DNA of 64,000 bases from an uncultured Sphingobacteriales bacterium (GTDB lineage Bacteria > Bacteroidota > Bacteroidia > Chitinophagales > Chitinophagaceae): positions 44,932-108,931 of the forward strand of contig CALKHN010000123.1 in assembly GCA_937991535.1 (NCBI GenBank). Direction: 5' to 3'. This document shows, in pieces, positions 42,618-51,525 of the stretch. Below the pieces are notes generated by a model. That model was given only the letters and a program-made list of their open reading frames with translations. It searched no databases and was not told where the DNA came from. The position numbers and the translations under genes were made by a program. The first letter of the stretch is position 1. Each line of letters starts with the position of its first letter.

Positions 42618-45600
42618 ATGCTAAATGCTTTTTACCGGCCGCTGTATTTTAAGCAGCGGTTTGTTATCAAAACGCTGCGGATTATGAATTTGGTAACCAT
42701 CATGCTCCTCGCGAGCTGCCTGCAGATAAGTGCGCATGTCAGTTCCCAGGGAATTACGCTGAATGTCAGGAATGCTCCTTTGGAAAGGGTATTCCGGGAG
42801 ATTAAGAAGCAAACCGGTTATACATTTATATATACCGAAACGATACTGAAAGAGTCAAGGAAAGTAAGTGTACAGGTGAAAAATTCCTCTCTTAAGGAAG
42901 CGCTTGCCATCTGTTTTGTTACCCAGCCTTTCACCTATAAGATAATTGACAAAACCATTGTGTTGCAGCCCCGCGAACCTGCAGCAGCCGGTATGGCCTC
43001 CGAAAGTGCAGAAACACTTTTGCCTCCTCCAATTGAAATTCATGGAAGAGTGGTCAATGAGCGGGGCGAACCACTGCAAAATGTATCGGTATTGATTGCA
43101 GCCACGAAGACGGGGGTTGCCACGAATGCCGACGGACGATTTACGCTGACTGCTCCCGATGATAAAAACATTGTGCTTCAAATTTCAAGTGTTGGATTTA
43201 AGACAAAGACAGTAACAGTAGGGAAGGAAACTGAAATCAACGTGGTTTTAGAGTTAGATGTTTCCGGATTAACTGATATAGTTGTGGTGGGCTATGGAAC
43301 ACAAAAAAAAGTGAATCTGACTGGGGCCGTGGATGTGGTTTCGGGTGAGCAGCTTGCCAATAGGCCGGCGCCCAATGTATCCCTGCTGCTCCAGGGTGTA
43401 TCGCCTAATCTGAATATCAATCTCAACGGTTTCGGTGGTGAGCCGGGCGCCTCACAGGTCTGGCAGATACGGGGAGTAGGCTCTATATCCGGTAATACGA
43501 TGCCACTCATCCTGGTGGATGGTGTGGAGAGCAATGTCAATTACCTCGACCCGGAAACGGTTGAAAATATTTCGGTGCTCAAGGATGCATCAGCCTCTGC
43601 TGTGTACGGCTCCCGCGCCGCTTTCGGCGTGGTACTCATCACCACCAAAAAGGGCGGCAAAGACCAGCCTTCACGGTTCGGCTACAGCAATAACATCTCT
43701 TTTTCGGCGCCCATCTATGTACCGGATATGGAAAGCTCCCTGGTATATGCCACAGCCTTTAACCAGGCGCGGGCCAATGCGGGGCTTACGCCCACTTTTC
43801 CGGATGAGCAGGTAGAACGTATAAAGGGTTATATAGACGGAACCTACCCCTATGAATACGACCCGGATAATCCACCCTACAGCCAGTGGCGCGGGCGCTG
43901 GAACGGCAATGCCAATTACAACTGGACCCGCGAATATTACAAGAAATACGCCCTTCATCAAAAACATAACGTTAGCCTGAATGGCGGCGATCGTAAAAAC
44001 CAGTATTATGTCAATGCCGGCATCTTCGATCAGCCGGGCGCGTACAGTTGGGGCGATGACGGGTTCAAGCGGTATAATCTGCTGGCCAATTTGAAATCGC
44101 AGGTTGCCGACTGGATATCCTTTGATTTCAGCACCAGGTATGCCCGTACAGAAACCAATGTGCCGATAGGGATGGTAGGACTTGAACGTACCTACACCTG
44201 GTCACAGTTCATTGATTTCTGGCCCACCATGCCCAAATACAATATAGACGGCTCTGTTGCCAACCCGCTGATGCTGGTGCTGGAGAAGGGCGGGCGCATC
44301 GTTACAGAAAATCATGATCTGTGGATGAACCTCGGTACAGAGATAGAGCCGGTGAAAGGTTGGAAAACCAACCTGTATTACCGTTACAATTACCGATGGG
44401 GTTCCGAGACCCGCAATCCCAAACCCGTTCCCGTACCCATTCCCAATGGCGCTACTGGCAATATCGGGGAGGCGTCGAACGGGTACCGGTCTGTTTTGAA
44501 CCAGGGTCAGTACGATAAGGTCACGGCGTTTACCTCCTATGAAAAGCAACTCAGCAGTCATTATTTTAAAATATTAGCCGGTTACGAACAGGATGCCAAT
44601 AAGAACCGTGCGCTTAATGGTTATAAAGCGAATCTGATTACCGACCGGGTGCCGTCCATCAGCACGGCAACGGGCGACTTTACACTGAGCGATGGAATGA
44701 ACCATTGGGCTACCCGGGGTGTATTTGGAAGGATCAATTACAATTTCGACGGGAAATACCTGTTTGAGGCAAGCGGCAGATATGATGGGTCCTCCCGCTT
44801 CGCTACCGGCCAGCGCTGGGGGCTTTTCCCCTCTGCATCGGCAGGTTATAATATTTCCAGGGAGTCCTTCTGGCAGCCTGTTTCACCTTATGTCAACACG
44901 CTCAAATTACGGGCATCCTACGGTTCACTGGGTAACCAGAACGTGGCGAACTACCTTTACCTGCCCACCATTCCTATTGCCTACCGCCGGAATGCAAGCA
45001 ATTTTAGCAACCCCGGCTATCTCATTGGCAATGAAGTGCCCCTATATGCATCTGCCCCGGCGATGGTTAGCGATAAGCTTACCTGGGAAACCATTACGAC
45101 CTTCGACATAGGTATAGAAGCAGGATTTATAGACAACCGGCTCGAACTGGTGTTCGACTGGTACAACCGCACAACGTCCGATATGCTGGGACCCTCCGTA
45201 CAGTTACCTTCGGTGCTGGGCGCCACGGTGCCCCAAACCAACAATGCTAAATTAGCTACCAAAGGGTTTGAGCTGTCGCTGGGCTGGAAAGACCGCCTGT
45301 CTGACCATCTCTCCTATGATCTGAGGCTGGTGGTGGGCGATTCCAGGACCACTATACTGGAATACCGCAATGAATCGGGCTCGATCAATAGCTGGTATAA
45401 GGGACGCATATACGGCGACCAATGGGGGCTGACTACCGACCGGATGCTACAGAAAGCAGGCGAGCCTATGCCCGATCAATCTTTTTACTATGCCACCTGG
45501 GGGCCGGGCGATATCATTTACAAGGACCTGGATGGCAATAACGTTATTAATGAGGGCGCACGTACGCTTGCCGACCATGGCGACCTTTCCGTGATCGCTA

Positions 45601-46157
45601 ATATCAGGCCCCGGTACAACTATGGATTATCCGGCAATCTCAGGTGGAAAGGCTTCGATCTCAGCATGCTGTGGCAGGGTGTGGGCAAGCGGGAGTTTCT
45701 GCCTGATGTTAACGCGGAATATTTTTGGGGATTGAACATAGGACCAAGCAATTCGGGCATTTTTAAAGGCGGGCGTATGCTGGATTACTGGCGTCCTGCC
45801 GATGAAACCAACCTGCTGGGACCAAATACGGAAGCATATTTCCCCAAACCTTATTTTTCCGCCGAACGGTATAAGAATGCCCGCTACCAGAGCCGCTATG
45901 TACTCAATGCCGCATACCTGCGGCTGAAAAACCTGCAGTTGGGCTATACCGTTCCCCCGGCACTTCTCAAAAGGATATTTGTACAAAGCGCCAGGCTTTA
46001 TGTCTCCGGCGAGAACCTGCTCACCTTTTCTAAATTGCCTAAAATGTATGAACCCGAAACAGCGGTTGCATCCAATCCGCTGGACGGAGGGGTTGATATG
46101 GGAGAAACCTACCCCATTAACCAAATGTTTTCCTTTGGCATAAATCTCATTTTTTAA
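42618..46157 (+). CDS. SusC/RagA-family TonB-dependent transporter with STN signalling domain
   Basis: Counting from the ATG at 42618 (1179 residues), a signal peptide precedes an STN domain (about 35-105: GITLNVRNAPLERVFREI to KTIVLQP) that contacts FecR. A carboxypeptidase-regulatory-like domain follows (about 130-215: IHGRVVNERGEPLQNVSV). Then comes the SusC box-like DIVVVGYGTQKKVNLTGAV, a plug (about 220-340: ILVDGVESNVNYLDPETVENI) and a 22-strand barrel ending in FSFGINLIF. It imports glycan oligomers with the SusD lipoprotein encoded 29 bases downstream and doubles as receptor for the ECF/FecR switch upstream. Confidence 0.92.
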   Translation: MLNAFYRPLYFKQRFVIKTLRIMNLVTIMLLASCLQISAHVSSQGITLNVRNAPLERVFREIKKQTGYTFIYTETILKESRKVSVQVKNSSLKEALAICFVTQPFTYKIIDKTIVLQPREPAAAGMASESAETLLPPPIEIHGRVVNERGEPLQNVSVLIAATKTGVATNADGRFTLTAPDDKNIVLQISSVGFKTKTVTVGKETEINVVLELDVSGLTDIVVVGYGTQKKVNLTGAVDVVSGEQLANRPAPNVSLLLQGVSPNLNINLNGFGGEPGASQVWQIRGVGSISGNTMPLILVDGVESNVNYLDPETVENISVLKDASASAVYGSRAAFGVVLITTKKGGKDQPSRFGYSNNISFSAPIYVPDMESSLVYATAFNQARANAGLTPTFPDEQVERIKGYIDGTYPYEYDPDNPPYSQWRGRWNGNANYNWTREYYKKYALHQKHNVSLNGGDRKNQYYVNAGIFDQPGAYSWGDDGFKRYNLLANLKSQVADWISFDFSTRYARTETNVPIGMVGLERTYTWSQFIDFWPTMPKYNIDGSVANPLMLVLEKGGRIVTENHDLWMNLGTEIEPVKGWKTNLYYRYNYRWGSETRNPKPVPVPIPNGATGNIGEASNGYRSVLNQGQYDKVTAFTSYEKQLSSHYFKILAGYEQDANKNRALNGYKANLITDRVPSISTATGDFTLSDGMNHWATRGVFGRINYNFDGKYLFEASGRYDGSSRFATGQRWGLFPSASAGYNISRESFWQPVSPYVNTLKLRASYGSLGNQNVANYLYLPTIPIAYRRNASNFSNPGYLIGNEVPLYASAPAMVSDKLTWETITTFDIGIEAGFIDNRLELVFDWYNRTTSDMLGPSVQLPSVLGATVPQTNNAKLATKGFELSLGWKDRLSDHLSYDLRLVVGDSRTTILEYRNESGSINSWYKGRIYGDQWGLTTDRMLQKAGEPMPDQSFYYATWGPGDIIYKDLDGNNVINEGARTLADHGDLSVIANIRPRYNYGLSGNLRWKGFDLSMLWQGVGKREFLPDVNAEYFWGLNIGPSNSGIFKGGRMLDYWRPADETNLLGPNTEAYFPKPYFSAERYKNARYQSRYVLNAAYLRLKNLQLGYTVPPALLKRIFVQSARLYVSGENLLTFSKLPKMYEPETAVASNPLDGGVDMGETYPINQMFSFGINLIF

Positions 46158-46186
46158 GAGGCGGATAGCCGTAAAAATTAAAAAAT

Positions 46187-47902
46187 ATGAACCGATTCAA
46201 TATTATAACTCCGTTTTTAGTAGTAAGTGTGGTCTTTGGAGCATGTAAAAAAACAGATTACCTTCAAAAATACCCGCTGGATGCGGTTACGGAGCCCGTA
46301 TTTTTCAAAACACCGAACGACCTGAAATTATACGTGAACCAGTATTATGACCGGAGTACATTTCCTATTATGGATAAAAGCAGGGGAGATGCGGGTACTG
46401 ATATCTATATCACGGAAACCTCCATTAATACCCGGTTCCAGGGGATCCGGACGGTAAACAGCGCCCCGCCTCTTGACTATCGGGGGGTGCGGAGTGTTAA
46501 CTACTTTTTCGCCAACTACCACAATGTAGAAGCAGATTTCGAACAATATAAGCAATATGTTGGAGAAGCTCATTTTTTCAGGGCGATGTTCTATTTTACA
46601 CTGCTGAAAATGTTCGGTAATGTACAATGGGTTGACCAGGTACTCACCACCGGGTCGCCAGAGCTCTACGACACAAGAACGCCCCGCAATATGGTAGCAG
46701 ACAAGATACTGGCCGACCTGGATTCAGCCGCCAGTTATCTTTCGGCCGAAAAAACCAACGGCTATACACGGATCAATAAATGGGTCGCCCTGCTGTACCA
46801 GTCGCGGGTAGCCCTGTATGAAGGCAGTTGGGAGAAATACCACGCGGGTACTTCGTTTGGTGTGAGCGATGCCGATCCGGATAAATACTTTCAAAAAGCG
46901 GCCGGCGCTGCCGCACAGGTAATGGCTTCCGGATTGTTTGATATTTACGCTACAGGTCATACCGGCCGGGATTACAATGACCTGTTTGGATTAAGGGATT
47001 ATTCCGATAATCCCGAAGTGATGTTCTGGACCAAAATGGATCGCGAACTTGGCATACACAGCCACAGTAAGTTGTACAGGATGGAAACTCCGGAGGGTTA
47101 TGGCATCACTAAGGAATTGGCCGACGCTTACCTTTGTACCGATGGAAAACCAATTTCCAAAAGCGGCCTTTTTAAAGGATATGCTGATATAACAACGGAA
47201 TCAGAGAATCGCGATCCTCGTTTCAGGCAAACGATATTTACCACCGATGCGCCCTGGATGATCGCGCAGAACGGTACTGTAAGGACTTACCAGGAAGCGT
47301 ATAACAACCTTTACACCAATTCAACCAACTCCTCCGCTACAGGATACATAAGAAGAAAGGATTACAATCCTAACGCGGTTTACCACGACCTGAACTTCGA
47401 GGAAACGCCCTCTATACAGTTCCGCTATGCCGAAGTATTGCTCAACTATATAGAGGCCCGTGCCGAGTTGGGAGAGGCCACTCAGACAGATATAGACAAT
47501 ACCATCAAAAAGCTGCGCGACCGGGTGGGCATGCCCAACCTGCTGATCAATGCTATTGAAACCGATCCCAACTGGGACTTCCCTGCCCTGTCTCCGTTGA
47601 TCAATGAAATCAGGCGGGAGCGGAAAGTGGAGTTGGCGCTGGAAGACTTCCGCTGGAACGACATTGCACGCTGGGCAGGAGCCGATGAACTGATCGTTGG
47701 CAAACGGCCCGGTGGGGCAAAGGCGGCACAGTTCTCTCACGCGCCTGCCTTACCGGTGGATCCCAACGGGTTCCTCGATCCTTTTGCAAACGCTGTGCCC
47801 AACGGGTATGGATTTAAGACCGACCGTGATTATCTTGACCCAATTTCAATCAATGAGCTTAACCTTAACCCCGACCTGAAGCAGAACCCGGGATGGCAAT
47901 AA
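46187..47902 (+). CDS. SusD/RagB-family glycan-binding lipoprotein
   Basis: A 571-residue surface lipoprotein: signal RFNIITPFLVVSVVFGAC with lipobox Cys. It then shows the SusD TPR-like helical fold: FKTPNDLKLYVNQYYDR near the start, EAHFFRAMFYFTLLKMFGNVQWVD in the middle (quoted in two parts elsewhere as EAHFFRAMFYF and TLLKMFGNV), and the C-terminal INEIRRERKVELALEDFRWNDI typical of the family (here IRRERKVELALED). It captures oligosaccharides for the SusC gene just upstream. A hairpin lies immediately after the stop, so SusCD may form a 3'-stabilised segment. Confidence 0.9.
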   Translation: MNRFNIITPFLVVSVVFGACKKTDYLQKYPLDAVTEPVFFKTPNDLKLYVNQYYDRSTFPIMDKSRGDAGTDIYITETSINTRFQGIRTVNSAPPLDYRGVRSVNYFFANYHNVEADFEQYKQYVGEAHFFRAMFYFTLLKMFGNVQWVDQVLTTGSPELYDTRTPRNMVADKILADLDSAASYLSAEKTNGYTRINKWVALLYQSRVALYEGSWEKYHAGTSFGVSDADPDKYFQKAAGAAAQVMASGLFDIYATGHTGRDYNDLFGLRDYSDNPEVMFWTKMDRELGIHSHSKLYRMETPEGYGITKELADAYLCTDGKPISKSGLFKGYADITTESENRDPRFRQTIFTTDAPWMIAQNGTVRTYQEAYNNLYTNSTNSSATGYIRRKDYNPNAVYHDLNFEETPSIQFRYAEVLLNYIEARAELGEATQTDIDNTIKKLRDRVGMPNLLINAIETDPNWDFPALSPLINEIRRERKVELALEDFRWNDIARWAGADELIVGKRPGGAKAAQFSHAPALPVDPNGFLDPFANAVPNGYGFKTDRDYLDPISINELNLNPDLKQNPGWQ

Positions 47903-47910
47903 CAGGAGTC

Positions 47911-47962
47911 CCGGATGTGGCTGTGGTTCGTTTCCACCAGCCGGGGCTAAATGCCATCCGGA
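47911..47962 (+). other. Large hairpin after the first susD gene
   Basis: An inner stem GGCT-GTGG (47919-47926) with CCAC-C-AGCC (47934-47942) is nested in an outer pairing of CCGGATG (from 47911) with CATCCGG (to about 47961). CCATCCGGATGG (47954-47965) is itself palindromic. There is no T-tract: more likely an mRNA 3'-stability or processing element between SusD and the hydrolase gene than a terminator. The rest of the 220-base gap holds nothing recognisable. Confidence 0.45.
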
Positions 47963-48122
47963 TGGGATAACAGTGAATTTCACCGCCCTGTTCTCACTTC
48001 TCTTTTTTCACACAGCAATAGAATGGCACAAGAGCATTGGTCAGATACAGATACAGAAGGAGCATATAACAAGGCCTGAGTATCATTTTCAAATACACAA
48101 AACCCATAATTAAGTTCACATT

Positions 48123-49280
48123 ATGATCTTGTACACTGTTATTATAGAAATGAGCAGGCGTTTACCGGGCATATCCATGCTCATGATCGCCTTTTTGCTG
48201 GTAATGGGCCTCCCGGTGTATGCGCAAAATGTGAGAGTACTTACTGATGAGGCGGAAGCAACACGTATTGACGCCTACGAAAAAGAACTGAAAAACCATC
48301 TCCTGCATTACCTTGTTGACGAGTACAGCGCACGTGCTTCAATAGCGTGGCAGCGGGATTATAGCAGCCCTGACGCTCTTGTACGCAGCGTGGCGCCCAA
48401 CCGCCTGCGCTGGGAGAAAAACGTAATAAAGCCGCCCCGCCTTGAAAAGACGGGGCCGCTTTCACGTATGCCATACAGCCTGGCGGGTTTGCAGGGCGAA
48501 TGGTTGAAACTTCCCCTGGGAAATATTGCCGCTGAAGCCGTGATCGCATATCCGAAAGGTGCAGGCAAAGAAAACCCTGTACCGCTCATTATAGCGCTTC
48601 ATGGAATAGACAGTGGCCCCGAAACAGCTTTTGAGAATGGCAAAAGTTACCACGCCTATGCGAAGGCCCTGGTGGAAGCGGGCTTTGCGGTGCTGGCCCC
48701 GCTCAACATGCGTAGCATACCGCGACGCAATAATATTGAGCGGCTCGCCAGGCTGGCCGATGTGAGCCTGCCGGGCATTGAGCTGGCCCGGTTGCAGCAT
48801 CTGCTTGATGTGGTGCTGCAGGATGAACGCATTGATAAAGACCAGGTAGGCGCCTGGGGTGTTTCACTGGGGGGAATGGCCACCATGTTCTGGATGCCGC
48901 TTGAGCCCCGGATCAGGGCCGGGATCGTATCGGCCTGGTTCAACCACCGCGTTAACAAAATGGCTGTTCCAGATAAAAGATACAGCAGCTTTGCTCCCGC
49001 AGAGGAACATGCTTTTTTTACAGGATGGCTGACTGAGTTCTCCGATTGCGACCTGGTATCGCTGATCTGCCCCCGGCCACTGCAGATACAGGTTGGCAAA
49101 AAAGACGGCATCGCATACTGGCCGCAGGTAGTGGAAGAATTTGAGCGTTCCGAAACCCATTATAAGCGTCTGGGATTGTCTGGCCGCATTGAGCTCCGCT
49201 TGCACGAAGGAGGCCATGAAGCACTGGTAACGGAAGGCGTGGCGTTTTTCAAAAAATGGTTTACAGGCTATCATCCGTAG
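48123..49280 (+). CDS. Secreted alpha/beta hydrolase (dienelactone hydrolase/esterase-like)
   Basis: A 385-residue exported hydrolase; the ATG at 48123 or the one at 48150 is the start, and both leave the signal ISMLMIAFLLVMGLPVYAQ. The nucleophile elbow is VGAWGVSLGGMATMF, the acid is probably in CPRPLQIQVGKKDG and the His in HEGGHEAL, a complete triad. IIALHGIDSGPETAFENG is the oxyanion-loop strand. It differs from the other esterase genes of the window, so the locus has several ester-cleaving folds. Downstream of SusCD in the same direction, it probably acts on the imported or surface-bound glycan. Confidence 0.75.
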   Translation: MILYTVIIEMSRRLPGISMLMIAFLLVMGLPVYAQNVRVLTDEAEATRIDAYEKELKNHLLHYLVDEYSARASIAWQRDYSSPDALVRSVAPNRLRWEKNVIKPPRLEKTGPLSRMPYSLAGLQGEWLKLPLGNIAAEAVIAYPKGAGKENPVPLIIALHGIDSGPETAFENGKSYHAYAKALVEAGFAVLAPLNMRSIPRRNNIERLARLADVSLPGIELARLQHLLDVVLQDERIDKDQVGAWGVSLGGMATMFWMPLEPRIRAGIVSAWFNHRVNKMAVPDKRYSSFAPAEEHAFFTGWLTEFSDCDLVSLICPRPLQIQVGKKDGIAYWPQVVEEFERSETHYKRLGLSGRIELRLHEGGHEALVTEGVAFFKKWFTGYHP

Positions 49281-49372
49281 ATCCGGCCGGGCTTACCGGA
49301 AGATGGAGGTGAGGCCTCTATAAAATTTTCCTGGAAGGACCGCCTGATGAATGCATAAATTATGATGAATAA

Positions 49373-50452
49373 ATGGACCTGAAAATCCTTGTTATATTGA
49401 TAGCGGCCGCCCATGGCGCAGGATGCCGCAATGCGGCGGAAATGGAATATGAATCCCTTTATTCCATTGGCGGCAGTGTTCTCGGGGTTACTACGGTTGT
49501 TGACAGCCTGGATGTGCCATGGGAAATATGCTGGGGGCCGGATGACAATATCTGGTTTACGGAACAATCCGGAAGTATCAGCAGGTATGATCCCCGGACG
49601 AATGTGCGGAAGCGGCTCCTTTTCATAAAAAACACCTACCGTATGCGCACCTCCGGCTTGCTGGGCATGGCACTGCATACCGATATGAAGCGTTATCCTT
49701 ATGTATTTATAGCGTACACGGCCCGGTCAAATACGGAGAGGCAGGTATCAAGGGTTATGCGGTTCACCTACAGGACAGATACGCTGACCGATCCGCTGTT
49801 GATATTAGAGTATGCAGCATGGTCGGGCCATTTTGGTGCAAGAGTGGTGGTTGCCCCGGATGGAAAACTGATGGTGGCTACCGGTGACGGGGCCCAGTTT
49901 GAGAATGCGCAGAACATAAAGTCGCCGCACGGTAAAATCCTGCGCTTTAACATTGACGGTACTGTTCCCGACGATAACCCTGTTGCCGGGAGTCCTGTGT
50001 GGGTCTATGGCTTGCGCAACCCCCAGGGAATGGCGTATAGTGCCGGTGGTACATTGTATAGCTCAGATCACGGCGACGCTACAGACGATGAGGTGAACCG
50101 GATCATACGTGGCAGGAACTACGGTTGGCCACATATTGAAGGCTACCCCGACAGGGAAAAAGAAGCTGACTTTGCCAGGCAGCGTGCCGGCACGGAGGAG
50201 CCGATGATAGCCTGGACCCCCACGGTTGCCCCTGGTCACGGTTATCATTACATCGGGAAGCGCCTTTGGTCGCATCTCAGCCGCATTGTGGGGCTTTTGG
50301 GTAGGATGGCTGATAGATATAAATTCGGCCCGCGAAAGCTGATCCTTACAGGAATCCTTTTTGGAGGGATTGCTTTTGTAGCATTCGGAATGATGACCGA
50401 TGTATGGCACTTTTACTTCTTTAATCAAACCTGTGAATATTTGATCATATAA
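49373..50452 (+). CDS. PQQ-dependent sugar dehydrogenase (Glucose/sorbosone type), C-terminally truncated and fused to unrelated sequence
   Basis: Residues 1-285 belong to the soluble glucose dehydrogenase/sorbosone dehydrogenase propeller: VVDSLDVPWEICWGPDDNIWFTE, SGLLGMALHTDM, LMVATGDG, GKILRFNIDGTVPDDNP, VYGLRNPQGMAY, SSDHGDATDDEVN and GRNYGWPHIEG are all recognisable (first quoted motif shortened in the family to VPWEI). After WTPTVAP the similarity ends abruptly: the last propeller blade is missing and the remaining residues come from an MFS transporter remnant. The full-length family has roughly 80-100 more residues here, so the enzyme is probably inactive. The N-terminal hydrophobic stretch with C (HGAGC) suggests a lipoprotein. 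Confidence 0.7.
   Translation: MDLKILVILIAAAHGAGCRNAAEMEYESLYSIGGSVLGVTTVVDSLDVPWEICWGPDDNIWFTEQSGSISRYDPRTNVRKRLLFIKNTYRMRTSGLLGMALHTDMKRYPYVFIAYTARSNTERQVSRVMRFTYRTDTLTDPLLILEYAAWSGHFGARVVVAPDGKLMVATGDGAQFENAQNIKSPHGKILRFNIDGTVPDDNPVAGSPVWVYGLRNPQGMAYSAGGTLYSSDHGDATDDEVNRIIRGRNYGWPHIEGYPDREKEADFARQRAGTEEPMIAWTPTVAPGHGYHYIGKRLWSHLSRIVGLLGRMADRYKFGPRKLILTGILFGGIAFVAFGMMTDVWHFYFFNQTCEYLII
50230..50440 (+). pseudogene. Remnant of an MFS transporter (TM2-TM4), frameshifted
   Basis: From about 50235 a second frame reads VTVIITSGSAFGRISAALWG and FWVGWLID, and after 50318 the frame of the upstream gene reads DRYKFGPRKLILTGILFGG. Joined, these give the TM2-TM4 part of an MFS permease with the hallmark loop G-W-L-I-D-R-Y-x-F-G-P-R-K. 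The break falls at a GATAGATA repeat (50312-50319), where loss of one four-base unit from a three-copy run would explain the shift. Neither the N-terminal TM1 nor anything after TM4 is present. It is a deletion scar joined to the truncated dehydrogenase. Confidence 0.6.
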
Positions 50453-50495
50453 AATAGAAGCACAATGCATAACATTGCTTTCACAAAAAATACAT

Positions 50496-51512
50496 ATGCA
50501 GAATACAGAATCATTTTACCGCAACCTGCTGCGGCCTTCTGAAGCCTTACTTGCCGACATGGACTCACTCGACGGAGATATAATAATTCTTGGCGCGGGA
50601 GGAAAAATGGGCCCCGACCTGTGCAGGCTTGCCTGGCATGCAGTTAATCAAACAGGGAGCAGGAAAAGGATCATTGCTGCTGCGCGCTTCTCCGGGCCGG
50701 GTATAATGGAAGCCCTTGCAGCACTTGGCATTGAAACAATAAAATCAGACCTGCTCAATGATAGGCAGCTTCAGCAATTACCCCAGGCAGAGAATGTGCT
50801 GTACCTGGCAGGTAACAAATTTGGCACCACGGGAAATGAATGCTTTACCTGGGCGATGAACGCGTATTTACCCGGACGCGTAGCCGAAAAATATAAAAAC
50901 TCAAGAATAGTTGCCTTTTCTACCGGTAATGTATACCCGATGGTCCCTGTAACATCGGGCGGGGCAGCCGAAGACCAGCCTCCTCAGCCAACCGGCGAAT
51001 ATGCACAATCCTGCCTGGGCAGGGAGAGAATGTTTCAATACTGTTCTGAACGGCATCATACGCCTGTCTTGATATACCGTCTTAATTATGCAAATGATGT
51101 AAGCTATGGTGTGTTGTCTGAAATCGCAAAATCAGTAATGAACGAAACACCCGTTGACCTTACGATGGGAAATGTGAACGTAATATGGCAGGGCGATGCC
51201 AACGAGATGGCATTACGCTGCCTGCACCATTGCAGCACACCGCCTAAAATACTTAATATTGCCGGACCTGAAACAGCATCCGTAAAATGGCTGGCAGAAG
51301 AATTTGGAAAACTATTCGGCAAAAAGCCCCAATTTACCGGTGAGGAGCAGAGTACTGCCTATTTAAGCAATGCGGCAGAATCATTCAGACTTTTTGGCTA
51401 TCCAAAAGTTACACTCAGCCAAATGATCAGCCTTATCGCGGACTGGCTGAGAGAAGGCGGCAAAACAATTAATAAACCAACCCATTTTCAGGAACGAAAG
51501 GGGAAATTTTAA
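50496..51512 (+). CDS. NAD(P)-dependent epimerase/dehydratase
   Basis: A 338-residue cytosolic short-chain-type epimerase starting at the ATG at 50496; a TTG at 50475 would add seven residues. The N-terminal Rossmann fold has IIILGAGGKMGPDLCRLAW, a G-x-x-G-x-x-G nucleotide loop. FSTGNVYPMVP carries a Ser/Thr near the active site, and a Tyr in the following helix region (EYAQSCLGRERMF) completes a YxxxK-like motif in altered form. The 14-base spacing to the aldolase-like gene indicates a two-gene unit. It may isomerise or oxidise a sugar or sugar acid; the substrate is unknown. Confidence 0.75.
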   Translation: MQNTESFYRNLLRPSEALLADMDSLDGDIIILGAGGKMGPDLCRLAWHAVNQTGSRKRIIAAARFSGPGIMEALAALGIETIKSDLLNDRQLQQLPQAENVLYLAGNKFGTTGNECFTWAMNAYLPGRVAEKYKNSRIVAFSTGNVYPMVPVTSGGAAEDQPPQPTGEYAQSCLGRERMFQYCSERHHTPVLIYRLNYANDVSYGVLSEIAKSVMNETPVDLTMGNVNVIWQGDANEMALRCLHHCSTPPKILNIAGPETASVKWLAEEFGKLFGKKPQFTGEEQSTAYLSNAAESFRLFGYPKVTLSQMISLIADWLREGGKTINKPTHFQERKGKF

Positions 51513-51525
51513 AGCGATCAGATCA

